A DNA stretch of 64,000 bases from Pristionchus mayeri (lineage: Eukaryota; Nematoda; Chromadorea; Rhabditida; Neodiplogasteridae), in NCBI GenBank assembly GCA_036245805.1, contig BTRK01000003.1, positions 44,816,044 to 44,880,043 of the forward strand, read 5' to 3'. Under the pieces are notes generated by a model. It was not told the DNA's origin and ran no database searches. It worked only from the letters and a program-made list of their open reading frames with translations. The position numbers and the translations under genes are program-made. This document shows positions 1 through 12,716 of this stretch, piece by piece. Within the stretch, counting starts at the first letter, position 1. Each line of letters starts with the position of its first letter.

Positions 1-324
1 CAGAATCAACGTTGAATTGCGATAACCGATGGAGAAAGTGTCAAAACCTGCACGCGCGTGTTTTTGAGGGCTAAGTAGTGGTGCGAAAATTGTACATAGA
101 AATATACATCACATCACGAGAAGTTGAATCGGTTACAGTACTCCTCGCGTTCTATTCTTGCCATTTTCTAGTCATCGTCTGTTATCTAATTCCCCGCCAA
201 AGGATATTCATCTGCTGGCCTTGTTAAATAAACCCTCTTGCTATTGGCCAACGGTCAATTGCACTTGTTAATAAAAAATATTTAAATATCACCTGTTGCT
301 TGAAACAATCAAATCCTCCTTTAC

Positions 325-1010
325 CGCACTCATGCCGTTGCCCTCGATGGCTCTCAGGCAGTGGTCCTCCTCAACATACCCACAAAGCTTCTCATTCTAA
401 TTTTCATGCTCCCACTTTTACATATCATCCAAAAGAAATATCATAGTTTACGGTGGCCAAGATAATTTTCCTGAATTTCGAACTAAGCTATTTCCGAACA
501 ATGTATATTCCTGTTTCAGCATACAATCTTAATAATGCGAAAAAATGTGTTAGTGGTTTTTTTTATCCCAAATGATCAGCTTTGATAAATAAATATGAGT
601 AAGAACATATCTGATAAACAGCCGCTGCCGTCCTCCATTGGTGGATGATGAGGGTCGATTGAGCAGACTCTCCTGGAACACCAACACACTTTTTACTTAA
701 GAAGATGATGTGAAACTTGGAACAACCAAGCAATGGAGAAAATACAGATGATTTTTGATTGAGGTGCACAAGCCGACCAATTCTAGCTGCACATGTTCCA
801 CTTATGCAACAAATATCTGCCAGGTATATTTCATGCGTTTTAAAAACTCTAAATCGACGAGATTAACTGGAAGATCTCCAAACAATTAAAAGAAGATCAG
901 TCCATAACCTACTCTCGACCCAGCAAATAATTAAAAAAATATTTGAACATAAGCTGTGCTTACCTGCTCATCCCGATGTCGCCGAGGCTGTCGATGCTGC
1001 CACCAGACAT
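325..1010 (-). CDS. possible 5' exons of an unrecognised gene leaving the left edge
   Basis: On the minus strand a start codon at 1010-1008 opens a short reading frame (MSGGSIDSLGDIGMS) that runs into a good donor, gtaagc, at 963. Further along, 396-325 is a 24-codon open segment (begins NEKLCGYVEEDHC) with a ttag acceptor and a gtaaag donor. The first exon ends two bases into a codon and the second starts in phase 0, so at least one exon between them is missing; 662-598 behind a ttccag acceptor is a candidate. I do not recognise the protein. The second segment shares a few words with a recurring LRR exon elsewhere in the window and could be a decayed copy of it. The calls rest on splice signals only and are weak. 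Confidence 0.3.
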
Positions 1011-2483
1011 CGTAGACGGGACGAAGAGGCTGGAACATGCTAACAAAGTACCCAGGTTCATAATAATTTAAATTCTACTGCTATTCCTCGTTTTTATTTA
1101 TAATAAAACGTGGCCGACTACGGTAACTATGGTGGAAAAAAGTGGCAACAATATTTGTTCCATCAAGCACACTCGAAATGAATAAATTTAGTTATTTTTA
1201 TAGCTAAATTAGTAAATATAACGGGAATATCAGTTGTTGTTTAGATCAAGCGTTCATACCACTCACTAATGTCCGACAAAAAGGGCCCCGAAAACGCCAA
1301 CTATGGAAAGCAAAAAATATTCTAGTCTGCACCTCGTGAATCGGTGTTTCACCGGCTAACAACATCAAAATAGCGTGACTGGTAGCATAAATGTCAACGA
1401 TTCAAAGTCAAAAAGGATTAAATAAAAGAAATAGAAGAATAACTGCCCTGATCAGCCTCCGAAGTCCGTCGCGCCCGTGACGAGCCCTCGTGAAGAGCGA
1501 GCGCGAGCCTGGAACGATAACAAACTTGAAAGATAGATGTGCAGTGCAGTACAAAATCACAAAGCACCACGATTCGACTCTATTTCTATTAGAAAGGCGT
1601 TTATAATCACATAATAATAATAAAAATAGCTCTATTGAAGTGGCGAGAAGAGCGTGAAGCGCGCGCGTCGACCACGAGAATGGCCGAGGATGGAATGAAA
1701 TGAGTGGACGAGTTCGAATTACCAATTTCCACAGCCCTCACACAATGGTCAATATGAGCAACGTGATATTCTAATCAAATCACCTCCAATATTGCACAGG
1801 AAATGTTTAAGACTCAAACACACTACAATACCACTGATTTCCTTTTTCTACTTTATATTATTAGAGTCGTAAGTTTACGCGCCTTCCTCTACTACTTCTT
1901 AATGCAGTATTTAAATAGAAAACAACTGTTAAGCTCGAATAAGCAGAGACAAACGAGCAAACAAGCAATAAACTAAAGGGGATTTCAAACTGACTGACCC
2001 AAAACTCGCTCCGCCGCCTCGATCCGATCGCTCCATTGCCAGCTTCCCTCGTCAGCTCTATTGTTGACCCTGGAAACAATAATAAGCGCAATATTAACAA
2101 TGTAAACGCGAAAGATACAACGGAAAAGCGAAACGCGTGGCTCCCGAAACCGAGCTGTGACAGCTGAGATTCTCGAGCCTGTGGTAAACACAGGAAAAAT
2201 TCTTGTGAGTTCTGTGCGATTTCAGCAATATTTATAAAAGAGTAAGCATCGCATTTTCTATATTAAAAACCGTTTATTTTCGAAAATTGTCTTTAGTTTG
2301 GGGGAAACCGAAAATTGGTAATACAGATCTGAAAGCATTTGCAGCCAAATTGGCTAGGAAGCTCAAACGGAGCTTGAGACAGTTGTGAGTTTCAGTGCGT
2401 CTCAGCTATTTTTTCCTTGTACCGTTGAAATTGAAGTGTATGATAGTGACAGATATTCAAAAATTTTCCTCTGAGTGCTCCCA
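1011..2483. other. stretch with no supported gene
   Basis: Two GC-richer patches (about 1440-1700 and 2000-2070) lie in AT-rich sequence. Short open frames are present, but none has convincing splice sites or a recognisable motif. I see no gene, RNA or complete repeat here. Confidence 0.5.
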
Positions 2484-3047
2484 ACTCATTTTTCGAGCTC
2501 TATCGATCTATCAAAACCAATTTCTCTAAAACCCATTTTTAACAGTGCTACATTACAAGTCGATTTTCTCAAAAGTGTAGGTAAAGGCGAAAACAAGATT
2601 TCCCCAGAGCCTCATAACGAGCTTTCGAATGATTTACTGGCTCCACAAATTCCGTTTCTTATACATCACTTATGCTCATATTAAGATTTTTGATTATTTG
2701 AAGTCAATTCATTTAGCTCCACACCGCTTGTTTTCGAGAGCGAGGAATGAAATGATTCCATTGTCCCATAGCATTGCTTTGTTCTAGCACTTTCACGAGC
2801 GATGTGCAACTGAATGAAGTGACTTCAAATGATCTAAAATCTTAATATGAGCATAAGTGATGTATAAGAAACGGTATTTGTGGCGCCAGTACATCATTCG
2901 AAAGCTCGTTATGAGGTACGTGCACTGTGGAAATTTTGTTTGCGCATTTACATACACTTTTGAGAAAATCGATTTGTAATGTAGCACTGTTAAAAATGTG
3001 TTTTAGAGAAATTGGTTTTGATAGATCGATAGAGCTCGAAAAATGAG
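2484..3047. repeat. palindromic (foldback) element
   Basis: The left arm begins ACTCATTTTTCGAGCTC and the right arm ends with its reverse complement. The arms match with some mismatches to about 2720 and from about 2805, leaving an unpaired centre of about 85 bases. It has no coding capacity and looks like a MITE-class foldback element. Confidence 0.75.
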
Positions 3048-5149
3048 TGGGGTCGCTCACAGGTCAATTTTACCCTATCTGTCAATGTAATCGAGATATT
3101 TGCTTTCAAAGTGAGAACTGTCGACATGATGCCCGGCGTAGGCAGCTACAAAATTAAGTATGCATATTGAAACTTTGGGGGGAGTCTTAAGCATGCCTCA
3201 GGATGTCCAAATCCAGATATAACTTATTTTACGATTTCCCTTCCATTCCCTAGATTGTCGATTCTAGCTCGATTCTCTGGTGAGAGGCGTGATAAGTTGT
3301 TATCTGCGGGGTTCATGCTTGCGCATGTCCCCCTGAGGGTCGCCGCCAGTGTGCTGGACAGCAATGATTGTGACCTTCCTATCACACTTGCACGCAAGGG
3401 AGTTTCGAGTTGCTCAAATAACTCATAATCCATCACAAGAGTCTAGAAGTGTTATGCCAAGAGAGGGAGAAATTACAAGAAATCGTGTGAACTATGCTAA
3501 TTAGTCATAGTGACAAAAGAAGGTTTCATATGGACTGAACGAGATCATTTACTGTCATTTATATTGTGTTTCTATGAAAGAAATGCCAAAATTCGAAAAG
3601 ATGAGGCGCTCGGAGGTTCGGTGTTGCGAGTGTGACTTGTAAGAAGTAGGGAGTGCTACGTATCAATACAAGGGACGTTTTCGTTTGAAGAAATATTCTC
3701 AAATTCCAATAATGTCTGTCGGCAGTCAAAGAGATAATGAAAGTAGGAAAGTTGCATAAATATACTGCGGAATCTCCATTGGGTTGGCCAGAAGGGGGAC
3801 TTCCATCATATTTATCCAAGAATCAAGGTCTGGGCCTGTTGGACTATATAAGTTTGGAGTTCTTATTTTGTAATTATTATTTGTCAATTCTCTACGATCA
3901 AAAAAGCGCATTAAGATGTCTAATGTATTAATGCTAGTAGCCTAGCGCATCGATGATTGATGATTAATTATTCATTCATTCATTATGCTCTCAACGAAAT
4001 TTGTATTTGGGGTCGGTGTTGCTGCCATCCCTCATAATTTGGAAGTGTCTAGCAGTGATCGATGACGAGAAAGAAAAGTCTAATACGTGAATATTCTCAA
4101 ACACTCAGGCAGAAAAGGCAGCTTGCAGAGATTCAACTGCTCATTCCCCTTCCATTCAGTTCTATCTCGGTGAACGAATCCTCTCTGCTTTTGACAAGCA
4201 CTCCACTACGCTGATCTGAGGTATGATTACGGATGCTTTTAAATTTGTTGACGTCGATTGCAAAACGTGATTATCAGAAAAGGAAATAAAGAACGATAAT
4301 AGTGGAGCGGAAACATGAGAACGCCTAGTGAAATTCGAATTTACGATTTGTATTACTGTAATATTCCCACGTTCTCTAGCCAATTGAGGGTAGAGAGCCT
4401 AGGAAATGCGGAGAGTACACTCGGGTGGATCTTTTACTGCCACCTATTTGAAACGTACTATTCAGATTGAGGGATTGTTCAGAAAATAAACAAAAGCAAA
4501 AAGAATATGGACACATGGAAGACATGGAAGATTCGTGTGGCGCGAAGGTACCATAAGATATCAGAAGTACCAATCACCGATGCATGGAAGTTGTCCATTG
4601 TGTAATATTAACTTTTGTCAATTAATAATAAGAAAATATAAATAAACTTACTACGTGTATTTCGATTCCTCCTACTTTCCCTGTTCGAGCCTGCTCGCTG
4701 TTCATTTGTGCGGGATTTTGTATAATAGACTAACACACAAAGAACAATAGTAGTAAGTTGCAACGATCCATTATAAGTTTTCGGAATTCGAGTAAGAGAG
4801 ACATCGCAAGAGAATCACCTTCCCGCGGCGGTAGAACTCTGATTTTGCTCATGAAACTCATGATTTCGGGCAACAACTTTTACGCAAGGTACTTTGAATG
4901 ATGCTCTTTCAAACTGCGTCGTCAGAATTTCGATAACTGCCGTCATGGTCGAGATTCAGAACGCCAAAATTGGTACTATCACTTTTCGTCAATCAAATCG
5001 GGCTCACTTAAATGAACATAAGTCCGTTTAAAATAAGTAAAATAAGTCCGTTCTTTGTTTCATATGAAAGCTACCATCATGTGCAACAACTTTTATGTTG
5101 ATGTCATCATTCCTGGACCTCAGCCTCGTCCGGGGCTGTCGGGTGGACC
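3048..5149. other. intergenic stretch with dispersed-repeat fragments
   Basis: Apart from the decayed LRR exon at 4.16 kb, this stretch holds one copy (about 3400-3440) of a recurring word pair, gTTTCGAGTTGCTC followed by CATAATCC. Both orientations of that pair recur at 6.4, 8.6, 14.3, 17.4, 46.4 and 56.0 kb. No gene is supported. Confidence 0.5.
4160..4220 (+). pseudogene. decayed copy of LRR-gene exon D
   Basis: It sits behind a tccattcag acceptor and ends GATCTGAG before gtatg. The layout matches the LRR exon at 24717-24798: a serine/valine-rich start, then TTTGACAAGC followed by a CCACTACGCTG block. Several bases are lost, so it cannot code the same repeat. Confidence 0.4.
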
Positions 5150-5451
5150 ACACGGTCTGTTCATCATCTCTCCTTTATACTGGGTCCCTATCTTGGCTCT
5201 TCGAAAATTGGCTCTTCGAAAATTTTTTGAAAGCGTCGTCTAGTGCTTGTTTTTCGAAAAGTGATCGTCTTTCTCGATGCGTGCAAGGAGTATTCTTTGA
5301 AATGGAGCTACATTTTCTAAGGCCAAATGTTAAACACGGTCTGTTCATCATCTCTCCTTTTTACTGGGTCCCTATCAGCGAACGTGGCTCTTCGAAAAAA
5401 ATTTTGAAAGCGTCTAGTACTCCTTTTTTTCGAAAAGTGATCGTCTTTCTC
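5150..5451. repeat. two-copy direct repeat (~120 bp unit)
   Basis: Positions 5150-5275 and 5334-5451 are direct copies. Both begin ACACGGTCTGTTCATCATC and both end in GTGATCGTCTTTCTC, with small indels. The 58 bases between them are unique. Confidence 0.8.
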
Positions 5452-5993
5452 AATGAGTTCGAATTCCTCTTCGTAGCGCTGAGGTTATGATTGTTTCTTT
5501 TGAGGAATTTGTGAAACACAGAATTTTGGGTGGAATTCTGTCGGAAGATTCTGAAACTTTTGACAAAATAGTTCGAAGCAACACTTTGCAGAAATCACCA
5601 GGCGAGTTCGAGTTAAGAATTTATCTTAAATGATTGACTTGTTGCGAGACGACGATCGTCCCCCGCCTCATAAGCGAGAGAAAAAAAAACAATACACCTA
5701 TGACTACGACTGCACTTGTATCGTTCCATGTTTCATTCGCTAAATCCTCCCCATCGCTCATTTCCTGCAGATAGGGAGTGTGCGCGGAGTTAGTGCGGAG
5801 AGATCAATCATGTCATATCAGGTCTTCTAGAGTGCGTTCTGCCGGTGATACTGCAGTCGTGGGCGTTATCTGCGTCGCTGACGAACATTGCGTTCAATAA
5901 GAATGAGTACTACTATATCGATCTCTTTAGCTGAAGAGTGAGATTGTGAAGATATGGATTATTGGATGAAAAACAAATGTATTGCATCGATGT
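5452..5993. other. stretch with no supported gene
   Basis: I see no coding exon, RNA gene or complete repeat here. A short GC-richer patch around 5840-5890 has no open frame of note. Confidence 0.45.
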
Positions 5994-6981
5994 ACAATCT
6001 CCCGACTATTTCCGCTCCAAATTTGTCTGTAAATATTGACTGGTTGTTAGACAGCGATAATGCCCTTGTTTCTTTTTAAAGCATCTACATATTCTTCTGC
6101 TCACTGAAGCCGGTGTCTACCTATACATCCCAACACTCCCCATCGCAAACAGGTAAGAAATAGTACGAGTACGAGTAAGTGAAGTGAAGAGACCATTTCT
6201 GTAACCTCAGACGCATCTTCTGCTGCACGAAGAGCAGGAAGAACAGCTACTGCGGGCGTATCACTTCCTACTCTTAAGTAGGTGAAATTATCGGGAACCT
6301 GCAATCTTAATATGTTTGATTTTCATGGAATTGTGTATTATGGGGAGATGCTGTTGTTTTATATTTACAACGGTCTTCCTGTCGCAATTGCTCACCAGGA
6401 AGTTTCGAGCTATCGTAGTTGCTCATAATCCTTCGCACGATTCTTGTGTGTTGGGACCCTTTCTATGAGGATATAAACAAGTACATGATCATAATCTTTA
6501 AGATATCTATATTTCCATCACGTTCTATATTACGCCTCTCACAAGAAATTCACGACATATCGGCCCCTTGCTTTAATTGCTCGCAACTTATCGCGAAAGC
6601 CTAGTAGCGATAGAGCATTTTCTTGTACGATTAAAATTATTTTGTAGTTTCTTCCCAATGAAAATTTCAACAGCACTAGTGTTGGAAAATTGATGGTTAT
6701 ATGAGGTATCTGTGCAGCACAAAACATGTGCAATGCAATATTCCGCAGTTTGGATATTTTCAGTATTTTGATTGATGCGTCTGTATTTTCAGTATTTTGA
6801 TTGATGAATATGTGGATATTGGGATGATTTATCGCACAAAAACGTAATTTCGTGTGTTAGATTTTAAGCACAGCAAAGAAGATAGTATTGGCATTCGTAC
6901 TACCTGGAGGAGGTAAGTAGCGAGTGACAATCTTGTGTGACGGGAAATGACCTGGTAAGGCAGAGTGCAATTGCTAGATAC
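5994..6981 (+). repeat. left arm of a 10-kb-apart inverted repeat; truncated 3' part of a transposon-like gene
   Basis: This block is the reverse complement, with scattered differences, of 16673-17821. Its left end (CAATCTCCCGACTATTTCCG) is the C-terminal coding end, QSPDYFRSKFV, of the gene at 17.8-19.3 kb, here on the plus strand. The rest is that gene's downstream DNA. The upstream coding part is absent, so this is a truncated copy. Its far end, GCAATTGCTAGATA, is where the other copy abuts a LINE tail. Confidence 0.8.
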
Positions 6982-7179
6982 GGGGAATCATATCCAAACT
7001 CTGAGCGCCTGGAAGAATTGCACGACTGCGCACCTGGAAGTTCTGAGTTGCGGCAATTTTTCATAATTTCTTGGGGGAATTTAGTAATGATCGCGTTAGG
7101 ATTCGTGTTCTGGGAACAAAATAGTTAGAATAGGGAAAAAAATAGTTATTGAACGCTCTCACTCTATTCTCTCTTTGAT

Positions 7180-7262
7180 TCTCTATATGGGTCTCAGTGT
7201 GTCAGCATCCTCTCTCTTCACTCTTCTGGAGGCGGCGAAGCGAAGGAGGACCACTGCTCATT
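7180..7262 (+). pseudogene. decayed copy of LRR-gene exon E
   Basis: The words CTCTTCACTCTTCTGGA and GGAGGACCACTGC keep the order and spacing of exon E of the LRR gene (25675-25812). Indels break the frame. This fragment and those at 4.2 and 8.4 kb suggest an old, nearly erased gene copy on the left of the window. Confidence 0.4.
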
Positions 7263-7531
7263 ACGCATTTACGACACTTTTGCAATAAATAGACGAGGGT
7301 GGAGAGTATGAGGAATGGTAGGTCGGGAGGCAGGAGGCTTGGGGCAATAATGATCGCCCATGCTACATCCGTTTGCTGCATTTCTTCCGGCTTTGAGGTA
7401 CTTCGAGAAAGGGGACACTACTATGTATTGTTTATTGTTTTGATGTTTCATATCAACACTTCTACCGCTAATCTTCCGTCTTGGACAAGTCGATATAGTA
7501 GCGCATGTTGTCATTCACTTGTTCACCCTTC

Positions 7532-8074
7532 GGGGGGCGGACAAACCCGCAACGGACAAAACCGCAACGGATAGCTGTTCGCTGGAGATTTACTTTAGCA
7601 ACTTGTGAGTTGTTGCATTGTTATCAGTGTACCATCTACTGCTTCACCCTGATTAGATCCTCTAACTAGGCGATCTTGAGTTTTACTCTCTATCACCGTA
7701 GTTTCACTCTCTATCACCGTCCAAAATTCCGAATTTTATTGGAAAATTATGGTTAGATAAACATCAAATACCCTAATCAATCAATATTCATGTAAGAGGG
7801 ATAGAGTTGTTATTGGAGTACTGGAATGTTGTTTGGTTAGGGCATTCGGTGCTTATCTAACCATGATAGTCACTCAAATTCGTAATTTTGGACCATGAAC
7901 CCATATACTGTGATAGGGAGTAAAACTCAAGATCGCCTAGTTCGAGGATCTAAACAGGGTGAAGTAGTAGATGGTACACTGATAACAATACAACAGCTCC
8001 CAAGTTTCTAGATCAAATCTCCAGCGAAAGGCGATCCGTTGTGGTTTTGTCCGTTGCGGTTTTGTCCGCCCCCC
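7532..8074. repeat. foldback element with GGGGGGCGGACAAA ends
   Basis: The element begins GGGGGGCGGACAAACC and ends in TTTGTCCGCCCCCC. A short tandem word, CGCAACGGACAAAA, sits inside each end. The arms pair almost to the centre near 7810 (ATGGTTAGATAAACAT against its inverse), with good conservation in blocks such as TAGTAGATGGTACACTGATA. There is no coding frame. It is a MITE-like hairpin of about 540 bp. Confidence 0.85.
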
Positions 8075-8369
8075 TCCCCCCAACCTTCAGCTTGCCAGAT
8101 CTCACTCGGTGACTGTTATCGTTGGCCTCTGAAATGATGGCTGCGGCCAGACCATCATCGCTCCTCTAGCAGTTGTGTTATTATTCAACTGTACCGGAAA
8201 GGTAGCACTTATTGAGGAAACGATGAATGAATGCACGATAATATTACCGTTAAAACATGGACACACCTAATCAATTCTGAAGTGATATTTTTGAGATTTG
8301 TTCTGCGCGTTTAAATATCGAAATGATTTTTTCTGTTGTAGCAGAACTAAAGCGTTAAGGACCTTTTTA

Positions 8370-8412
8370 TTATGTGTGCTGCCGGAGTGACTACATCTAC
8401 TGAGTATTGCTA
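8370..8412 (+). pseudogene. trace of LRR-gene exon X
   Basis: The word GTGTGCTGCCGGAGTGACTA matches exon X of the third LRR copy (60780-60853), which reads GTGTGCTACCGGAGGGACTG. Only about 40 bases survive. Confidence 0.3.
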
Positions 8413-9039
8413 AAACTCAACATTGAAACCAACCAACATTGAGGAAGCTAGAAGAAAGTAACATCTATTTTTAAATAGTTAAAAAATTTTGGTTTCTAGG
8501 AATCGTTTAAAGTGTGGATATACTGTTATTTTATCAAGAAGGGCCACCTTGTCTGCTCACCAGACAGTTTCCAGTTGCTGCAATTGCCCATAATCCATTG
8601 TGAGGTGGTTCTAGCTGTGATAAAGCGGTCTCTCTTTCTGTCATCAAAACACACAATTAATTACATGATCGCCAGTGAAATTGAAAGCTTGGCCCATTCT
8701 CTCGTCCAAAATCAGTTCTGTCGGAAGTACAGCAGCTGCGAGATTCTACAAGATTTATTGGGCAGTAGTGGGATTTGATTTGAAAATGAGATGTTATAAA
8801 TGCATAAATATGGGAAATGTCGAAGTTGAGAAAATCGAGTTTTCAGAAATTCTCAAAACTCGGAGTTTTTCAGGTTCATATTTCTTCAAGTGTAGAATCG
8901 TCGAAAAAGTTGAGAACTGATCGTAACTCATGAAGGTTCTGCAGGAAACTCCGTAAAAATGTGCAAAAATAACAACTCCGACTTCTTCCTTTATTCGGGA
9001 AACCACTTTTCGACACAGTTTTTTTGGTGAAATTTTGCA

Positions 9040-9425
9040 CTCATGGGTATCTTTTAACGGGGAATCGAATCCAATAATTTAATATGTACATTCGCGAAAA
9101 CCGATTTCAATGTGAGAATTTTGAGAATTCAACTGGTCATAATTTTTTTCTCAGATGAGCTAGCATTTTACTTCCAACAGTAAAAATGCTTATCTCGTCG
9201 AGATCTTTCAGAATTACTAGCGATGTATGGCGTTTGGATGATCCTTTCAAAAGTTATCTAAACCGACCTCGACGTTGAGGCGTGCCACAGAAAACGAGAG
9301 GTTGGAGATACGGCTTTCTAAGGTCGATTTTCGTACTCTACGTGAAAAGTTACCCCTAGGAACATCTTAAAATCAACACTTTATTTTTCGCTGTACGGCC
9401 TCTGGTCAGTTCTCTCAGATAGTCA
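9040..9425. repeat. degenerate half copy of the 47-51 kb palindrome family
   Basis: It shares ordered blocks with 48.0-48.4 kb and 49.5-49.9 kb: GAAAAGTTACCCCTAGG, CTAAGGTCGATTTTCG and a CTCGTCGAGATCTTT word. It ends in a TCAGTTCTCTCAGATAGTC terminus. Only one arm is recognisable. Confidence 0.6.
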
Positions 9426-9434
9426 CTCTTAGAG

Positions 9435-9761
9435 GTAGTAAATAGGCCACAACACGAGATCGCCTAGTGAAATTCAAATTTTCTATTTTTGTTGCTAGCG
9501 ATTCAGCGAAGGATATAATTAGAGCTTGATTTCGTATCAATAAAGTATCTTAATATCCTTTACGGCTATCTTCGACGTTTTCGTTATGTGCAGGAATTGG
9601 TGATTTTTGTATGCACCCGACAGCTGGAAAAAAAATGTTACTTCTTAGAAACATGAGATGTAGTAAATAGGCCACAACACGAGATCGCCTAGTGAAATTT
9701 AAATTTTCTATTTTTGTTGCTAGCGATTCAGCGAAGGATATAATTAGAGCTTGATTTCGTA
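9435..9761. repeat. 102-bp direct duplication
   Basis: Positions 9435-9536 and 9660-9761 are almost identical (starting GTAGTAAATAGGCCACAAC), 123 bases apart and in the same orientation. They contain the CGAGATCGCCTAGTGAAATT word found next to several other repeats in the window. Confidence 0.85.
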
Positions 9762-9821
9762 ACAGCGGTCAAATGACGACGAGTAGTCTTTTTTCAGTAG
9801 TGGAGAATTCGAAATCCAACA

Positions 9822-10475
9822 TACAGTCGCGCTCATAAGTCACTTTTTGAACTCGTTGTAACTTTTTGCCCAGGAAAAGCATAATTCTGACACTGAGGTA
9901 TGCTCTACCAAATTCATTGGAGATTATTACCATGCTATTTGGGCATGACACAATTGCCCCGTTATTGCGTAGTGACGAAGCAATCAATAAGCTCTTTTTC
10001 AAAACGGCATTATTCTTAAATGGATTTTTTCCAACTCGCCAACCTTTCTGAGGTTAGAATTATGCACGGGGCCTACCCAGAAAAAAATTTGAGTGTTTTC
10101 CCACCCTAGTATACCTCCGAAAAACGCACGCCGCGAGCAGGAAAAATGGCCAATCACTCTAAAAAGATGGGAATCCGGTCTCCAATACCTTTTTTAACAT
10201 TTCTATGCAAAAACATATTTTTACTTAACTTTACCATAAAGTTATGAAAGTCCAAAAATGGACATACAAAAAAGGGATTTTTTCATGCCCTGAGGGCAAT
10301 TTATGAGATATCTCTTTCATATTGACAGGATAAACTCTACTCATGATTACGATCATTTTGGCGTTCTGGTCGAGTCTCTAGCTAGTCCAATAATATATTT
10401 ATCGCTTGTGGCGGGGATACTAGGAGCTGAGTTCTAAATTTCAGATCACGATTTTGCAGCAAGGCTGCAACAAAT
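9822..10475. repeat. half copy of the ACAGTCGCG palindrome family
   Basis: It starts ACAGTCGCGCTCATAAGTCA and follows the sequence of one arm of the complete element at 23.5-24.6 kb, including AACTTTTTGCCCAG and TCAAAACGGCATTATTC. It stops where the next palindrome begins at 10476, so the second arm was probably lost when that element arrived. Confidence 0.7.
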
Positions 10476-11733
10476 ATGAGAGACTTTTTGAGTCAGTGAA
10501 CATATTTGCGAAGACCCTTGGCAAAGTGCGAAAAATCGAAATCGCCCATAATGTGCCTACATGTAGTACTCGATGAGCATAACTAGGGTGCCCCATCCCG
10601 AGTGTTCTAGATCACTCTCTGCGAAATGGGACACATTTAAATCTTGACATTGAAGTTTCGAATTTCTCCATTTCGAAACCGATTTGAATGGTTGATGTCT
10701 CAAAAAATTGATAATATTCCATGGATTATATTCAACAAATTCTAGAATGATTGGGCATCAACTCGTGAAGAAACATCGAAAAAAGTTTTTTTTTTAATTT
10801 TTCATTTATTCAGATGGGTGGGTAGCCACGATTTTTATTGATTTATTATCTCGAGCTTTATGCATACTATTAGTAGAAAAATTTTGAAAAAAAATAGAAA
10901 AATACGGTTTTTGAGAAATTGAAATATAATCAGTTCGTGATCACGTCAAACTACCGTACTCGAGTGATGAGAGTGTGTGCAGAATGAAGAGACGATTACA
11001 CGAATTTAGTTCGCGATTTTCAGGGAACGGTATAAGGATTACTGTATGTTGCATAAATTCATTCCAGCCTGTCCGGCGTCTATTGTGCCACTATGGCTTG
11101 ATTGGGACAATTTGGTGTTTCTACAATATTCAGTAGTTCAGACTACGGTATCCGACAAATGATAAGTGACACAGTCTGGATGGTGTGCCTCATGTAACCT
11201 TAGGAAAATCCAGCATCACCCTCCACCTCAGTGCAATTCGTGTAATCGTCTCTTCATTCTGCACACTCTCTCATCACTCGAGTACGGTAGTTTGACGTGA
11301 TCACGAAATGATTATATTTCAATATCTCAAAAACCGTATTTTTTTTTCAAAATTTTTCTACTAATAGTATGCATAAAGCTCGAGATAATAAAACAATAAA
11401 AATCGTGGCTACCAACCCATCTGAAAAAATTAAAAATTAAAAAATTTTTTTTCGATGTTTCTTCACGAGTTGATGTCCAATCATTCTAGAATTTGTTACC
11501 TATAATCCATGGAATATTAGCAATTTTTTGAGACATCAACCATTCAAATCGGTTTCGAAATGGAGAAATTCGAAATTTCAATTTCAAGATTTAAATGTGT
11601 CCCATTTCGCAGAGAGTGATCTGGAACACTCGGGATGGGGCACCCGAGCTATGCTCGTCGAGTACTACATGTGTCGATTTCGATTTTTCGCACTTTGCCA
11701 AGCATATGTTCACTGAGACAAAAAGTCTCTCAT
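10476..11733. repeat. palindromic element, GAGAGACTTTTTGAGTCAGTG family
   Basis: The ends are ATGAGAGACTTTTT and its inverse. The next blocks (CAGTGAACATAT, GGCAAAGTGCGAAAAATCG, a GTAGTACTCG word) mirror each other, and the arms pair to about 11000/11220. A related element lies at 45133-46373. It has no coding capacity and is non-autonomous. Confidence 0.85.
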
Positions 11734-12716
11734 TGGTATTGATATTTGGTACACACCTATAATAATCTATTATTCTCTTCATACAGAATAGTTCCTCGCC
11801 ATAGTCCATAATCCTTCGGATAATTCGGCTAATCGAGATCTTCATCATCGATGCAACAAAATAAAATATAAGTCTTACATTCTACTGGGTCAAGATGAAG
11901 AGCACAGCGTCAGGGACGAGAAGCCAGCCCATGAGAGATATCTGAATGGAAGGAAGCGAAAGACATGTTTATTATTTCCTAGTTCTACTAGCTTCTCGTC
12001 ACTTTCTTGTTCGCACTTAATAGCAATGACATACTGAAATTTTCAATACACTTAAATTATGATTATTTATTCGATTACAGAAAATATCTGATTGCAGCTA
12101 AGCATTTCTGGCTGTTTATGACAAAAAAATCGAAACACCAAACTTCCTGGTTCGACATTGTCATAATATCGTCATGTTGATTGATTTATAAATCACAGTG
12201 ATCTGCACAGGGTGAAGCGTTAAGATGAGTAAAAAATTAGTGAACCAAAAAATTAGGTTATGAATGAGTGTTTTGGGCCATGCGCACTATGGATTACTGC
12301 TATAACCTTACCATGGACTACGAGCTATTTCAGAAACTCGGAACATTATGTTCGACAGGATGAGTAGTATTAACAAAATCACAGCAAGTCACCACTTTGA
12401 ACGATGGGCGAAAGCGAAATAAAGTTTTTCCCTCTATTATATGACCTTATTATACCGTCGCAGCAGCAATATCTCTGATACAAATCTCAATTTCGCACAC
12501 TCTCTCAGCCATTTTAGAAATGAACATTGCAATTCTGCTGCTACCCAATTTCATAGCATGCTCAACTCGCACTAGGGTACTCGACATTTCAGCATTGATT
12601 GGGGAGTCAATGCGATTGAAATATTTCAATCCAGCATAACAACTATAGCGTCTGAAAATTCTGATAAAAATGAACAAATTTTGGCTACTCGTTCTCTAAA
12701 ATTATATTCTTTATCA
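11734..12716. other. intergenic stretch with no supported gene
   Basis: It contains another inverted copy (about 12310-12360) of the dispersed GAACTCGGA / GAGCTATTT word pair. Short open frames occur, but without splice sites or motifs. Confidence 0.45.

Noticed and set aside
6101..6304. 67-codon frame conserved in both copies of the large inverted repeat
   Set aside because: Conservation is explained by the repeat itself. There are no splice sites, and the residues (runs of L and V) show no domain.
5150..9761. CRISPR-like or satellite array from the direct duplications
   Set aside because: There are only two copies of each unit, with no regular spacers, in a eukaryotic setting.
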